A stretch of 64,000 bases of DNA from Paramecium sonneborni (lineage: Eukaryota; Ciliophora; Oligohymenophorea; Peniculida; Parameciidae): contig CAJJDN010000094.1 of NCBI GenBank assembly GCA_905182985.1, positions 233,263 through 297,262 of the forward strand, given 5' to 3'. A model generated the notes under the pieces. It had not been told where the DNA came from and searched no databases. It was given only the letters and a program-made list of their open reading frames with translations. Below, piece by piece: positions 62,117-64,000 of the stretch (position 1 is the first letter of the stretch; each line of letters starts with the position of its first letter). The position numbers and the translations under genes were made by a program.

Positions 62117-62536
62117 TCAAAAAGATTTTGATAATTTTATTTATTATCTTATAACAAAATCAATGTTCAATATAATTATTTCAATTGTCGAGATATTAAA
62201 TTTAGTCAGAAATTTGTTCAAGGTTTTAATACGTTTGGTAAATAACAAAATTTTATATGATTCCATTTCTAAGAGATAAATTAATTGAATTTTGTAAAAA
62301 TCAAATGTAGTATTAAAATTATTATAGCCTTATCTATTTGAAATCTATGAAAAACTAATTATAGGAAAATATTATAAGCTATTCTTTTTATTACATTTAT
62401 AATTTTCTAATTTATTTTATATTCTATTGTCTTTAATAATTTCACATTGTATTGGATTATAAATTTAAATATCTTCCTATTTTTTTATCAAATAATGTTA
62501 TTTAATTGTAAATTAATTATTATATGTTACAATCAT
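62117..62536 (-). CDS. Hypothetical protein or upstream exon of the polyQ gene
   Basis: An unbroken 139-codon frame, MIVTYNNQFTIKQHYLIKKQ ... IQIYNPIQCEIIKDNRIQNK ... FYKIQLIYLLEMESYKILLF ... IIILNIDFVIRQQIKLSKSF. It is strand-rich in the manner of a beta-propeller. Its stop is 64 bp from the start of the large minus-strand gene, and minus-strand coding-like sequence also extends upstream to about 62710. It could be a separate small gene or N-terminal exons of the same propeller protein; no intron joining them was found. Confidence 0.35.
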
Positions 62537-62815
62537 TCAAATATATTTAGATAAAGTCTTTATAATATTTTTTATCTTTCCTATTTATACATGAATATTA
62601 GTCTTATCCAATTTATAATCTACCCATATTACATATTGATTAAATAGAATTCATTCATTAATTTATTTTATATTATATTTTTCAATGTTTTCAATTGATA
62701 TAATACTCTTTTTTTTTTTAACTATTTATTTTGATAGCTCGTAGTTGTAATTCCAAATGAAAGGATTATTTCTTTCATAATTAAACAATAAAAATATATA
62801 TATTTAATATTATAA
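62537..62815. other. Intergenic AT-rich region
   Basis: Between the minus-strand frame above and the divergent plus-strand gene. 62537-62710 has weak minus-strand coding character (NWIRLIFMYKQERQKILQR), the rest none. Confidence 0.35.
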
Positions 62816-63414
62816 ATGATTCAAAAATCATAAAAACCTAATTCTTAAATAGGTAAAAAATGAATCATTAGTAGATTTGAATAAAATATTTTTGAAAGAC
62901 TTCTAACTTGATTCAAAGTTGAAAAATGTAAAATAATCCTAGGATGGAAAAATAATTACTGAAGAAGGATAAGGATATGCAGATTTTATAAGTTAATCAA
63001 AAATTCAGATTAATGATATTATTGAATTTAAATTGAAATTAATATTCCAGCATCCTTTTGGAGTTTTGAATATAGGTGTTCGAAATATGCAAAATTCGAG
63101 TACATATTTTTCATTCTATGGATGTTAATATTAAGTTAATTAACCAATTTTTTTATAAGGAAAAGAAATACTATAAATTTTATTAGATATGACTTAATAA
63201 AGGATATAATGTGTTATAGGTAATTTAATTATTGTAATACAAAATTTATTAAATTTTTTAGTAAAAAGATCTCATTAAAGAGAGATCTCGAAGTGGTAAT
63301 TAAAATGATAAAGTGGAAAGTTGGTTTCCAGAAAGTCTTAAAAATGATCCTTCATCTGAATGGTATATACATTTTTATTTTACAAAATGTTGCATTTAAA
63401 TTTTAGATGAATGA
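62816..63414 (+). CDS. Hypothetical protein, possibly SPRY-like
   Basis: About 176 aa after two introns (19 nt near the start; about 49 nt near 63222-63270, unusually long and perhaps two events); spliced length divisible by three. The middle is beta-rich: GKIITEEGQGYADFISQSKI, FQHPFGVLNIGVRNMQNSST, YFSFYGCQYQVNQPIFLQGK, EILQILLDMTQQRIQCVI. The order of an IGV strand, a Tyr-Phe strand and an I-x-V-x-LD strand recalls SPRY domains, which bind peptides, but this is a guess. It ends KERSRSGNQNDKVESWFPES then NDPSSEW; whether the last 44 nt are intron does not move the stop much. Confidence 0.45.
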
Positions 63415-64000
63415 TTGATTGATTGATTGATTATACCCTTTAAAGGGAGAAATATATATAAAATCACTTATTCATATTCTTTAGATCTTTTAAATCTCCT
63501 TCTTCTGATGAATGATTAAAACTTATTGAAATTAATTGAAATTACACATCTCTTTTAAAATTAATAAATTGAATTATTTATATTTTTAAAAAGAAACAAA
63601 ATTTATACAAATAATTGATCAACAAGTAATTTTAATAAAAAAACTATTTAAATTTTGTTAATAATTTAAATTAATGCATATTATTATAATAAAAATGATC
63701 ATATATGTAAAACCAATTTTTATGGTAAAATGAAAATAATCATAGAAATATACGATCTTATTTATTATAAATACATCATATAATTATTATTCTTTTTACT
63801 TATACTTGTATTTGAAAAAGTGAAATATTATGCATCATTCTAACAATGAAAAAAAATAATCACATAGTTTTACTGAATTCTAATTAAATTATGAAATATT
63901 ATCATAATTTTTAGATATATTTTTGATAAATTTGTAAATTTTTTTAATGTATAATTAATCACACTTGCGAAAAACAAAAGATAGAAATAATTTAAGGTTA
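63415..64000. other. AT-rich sequence without recognised features
   Basis: Begins with a short GATT tandem repeat (63412-63432). No coding frame of convincing length or composition, no RNA gene and no telomere-like C4A2/C3A3 repeats seen up to the window end. Confidence 0.5.

Overview
The window looks like macronuclear DNA of a ciliate of the Paramecium type. It is very AT-rich. Nearly every long reading frame uses TAA and TAG freely as glutamine codons and ends only at TGA. Genes are packed tens of bases apart on both strands. Almost every gene with a recognisable fold becomes contiguous only after removing introns of about 18-37 nt bounded by GT and (T/A)AG. For many genes the spliced length came out an exact multiple of three, which I used as a check on starts and introns. 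All translations below use TAA/TAG = Gln.

Layout, 1-14.7 kb: PWWP-domain protein (+), ARM-repeat/zinc-finger protein (+), a divergent pair of coiled-coil and hypothetical genes duplicated around an assembly gap at 5286, class I histone deacetylase (+), EF-hand protein (-), poorly resolved small genes, two small plus-strand genes and a tRNA-Ala. 14.9-23.4 kb: one giant secreted cysteine-rich repeat protein (-). 23.7-28.9 kb: zf-4CXXC_R1 (CDCA7-like zinc finger) protein, a major-facilitator transporter, a decayed coding relic and an RRM/RS splicing factor, all on the minus strand.

29.4-38.9 kb: 7-TM protein, Xaa-Pro dipeptidase (prolidase), a 4-TM protein, P5B-type ATPase, a NOT2/3/5-box protein and ribosomal protein eL8. 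39.5-50.7 kb: SCP/FCP1-type phosphatase, coiled-coil protein, a VWA/alpha-kinase, CTU1 tRNA thiolase, LSM14/Scd6, a p24/TMED protein, a PITSLRE-like CDK and a secreted Cys-rich protein. 50.8-64 kb: R2R3-MYB, uracil phosphoribosyltransferase, two uncharacterised genes, a Rab GTPase, a basic hypothetical protein, a large polyQ protein whose 3' end is duplicated around a second gap at 58030, and a possibly SPRY-like gene.

The content is mostly housekeeping and regulation: chromatin (PWWP, HDAC, zf-4CXXC_R1, MYB), mRNA fate (RRM/RS, NOT, LSM14, CTU1, eL8), membrane traffic and transport (Rab, TMED, P5B, MFS) and signalling (alpha-kinase, CDK, phosphatase). I see no operons, CRISPR arrays, transposons or telomere repeats. 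The least ordinary items are the giant Cys-rich secreted protein, the zinc-finger/VWA/alpha-kinase, polyglutamine tracts written in reassigned stop codons, divergent gene pairs whose start codons lie 10 and 26 bp apart, and two exact kilobase duplications at single-N gaps that are almost certainly assembly errors.
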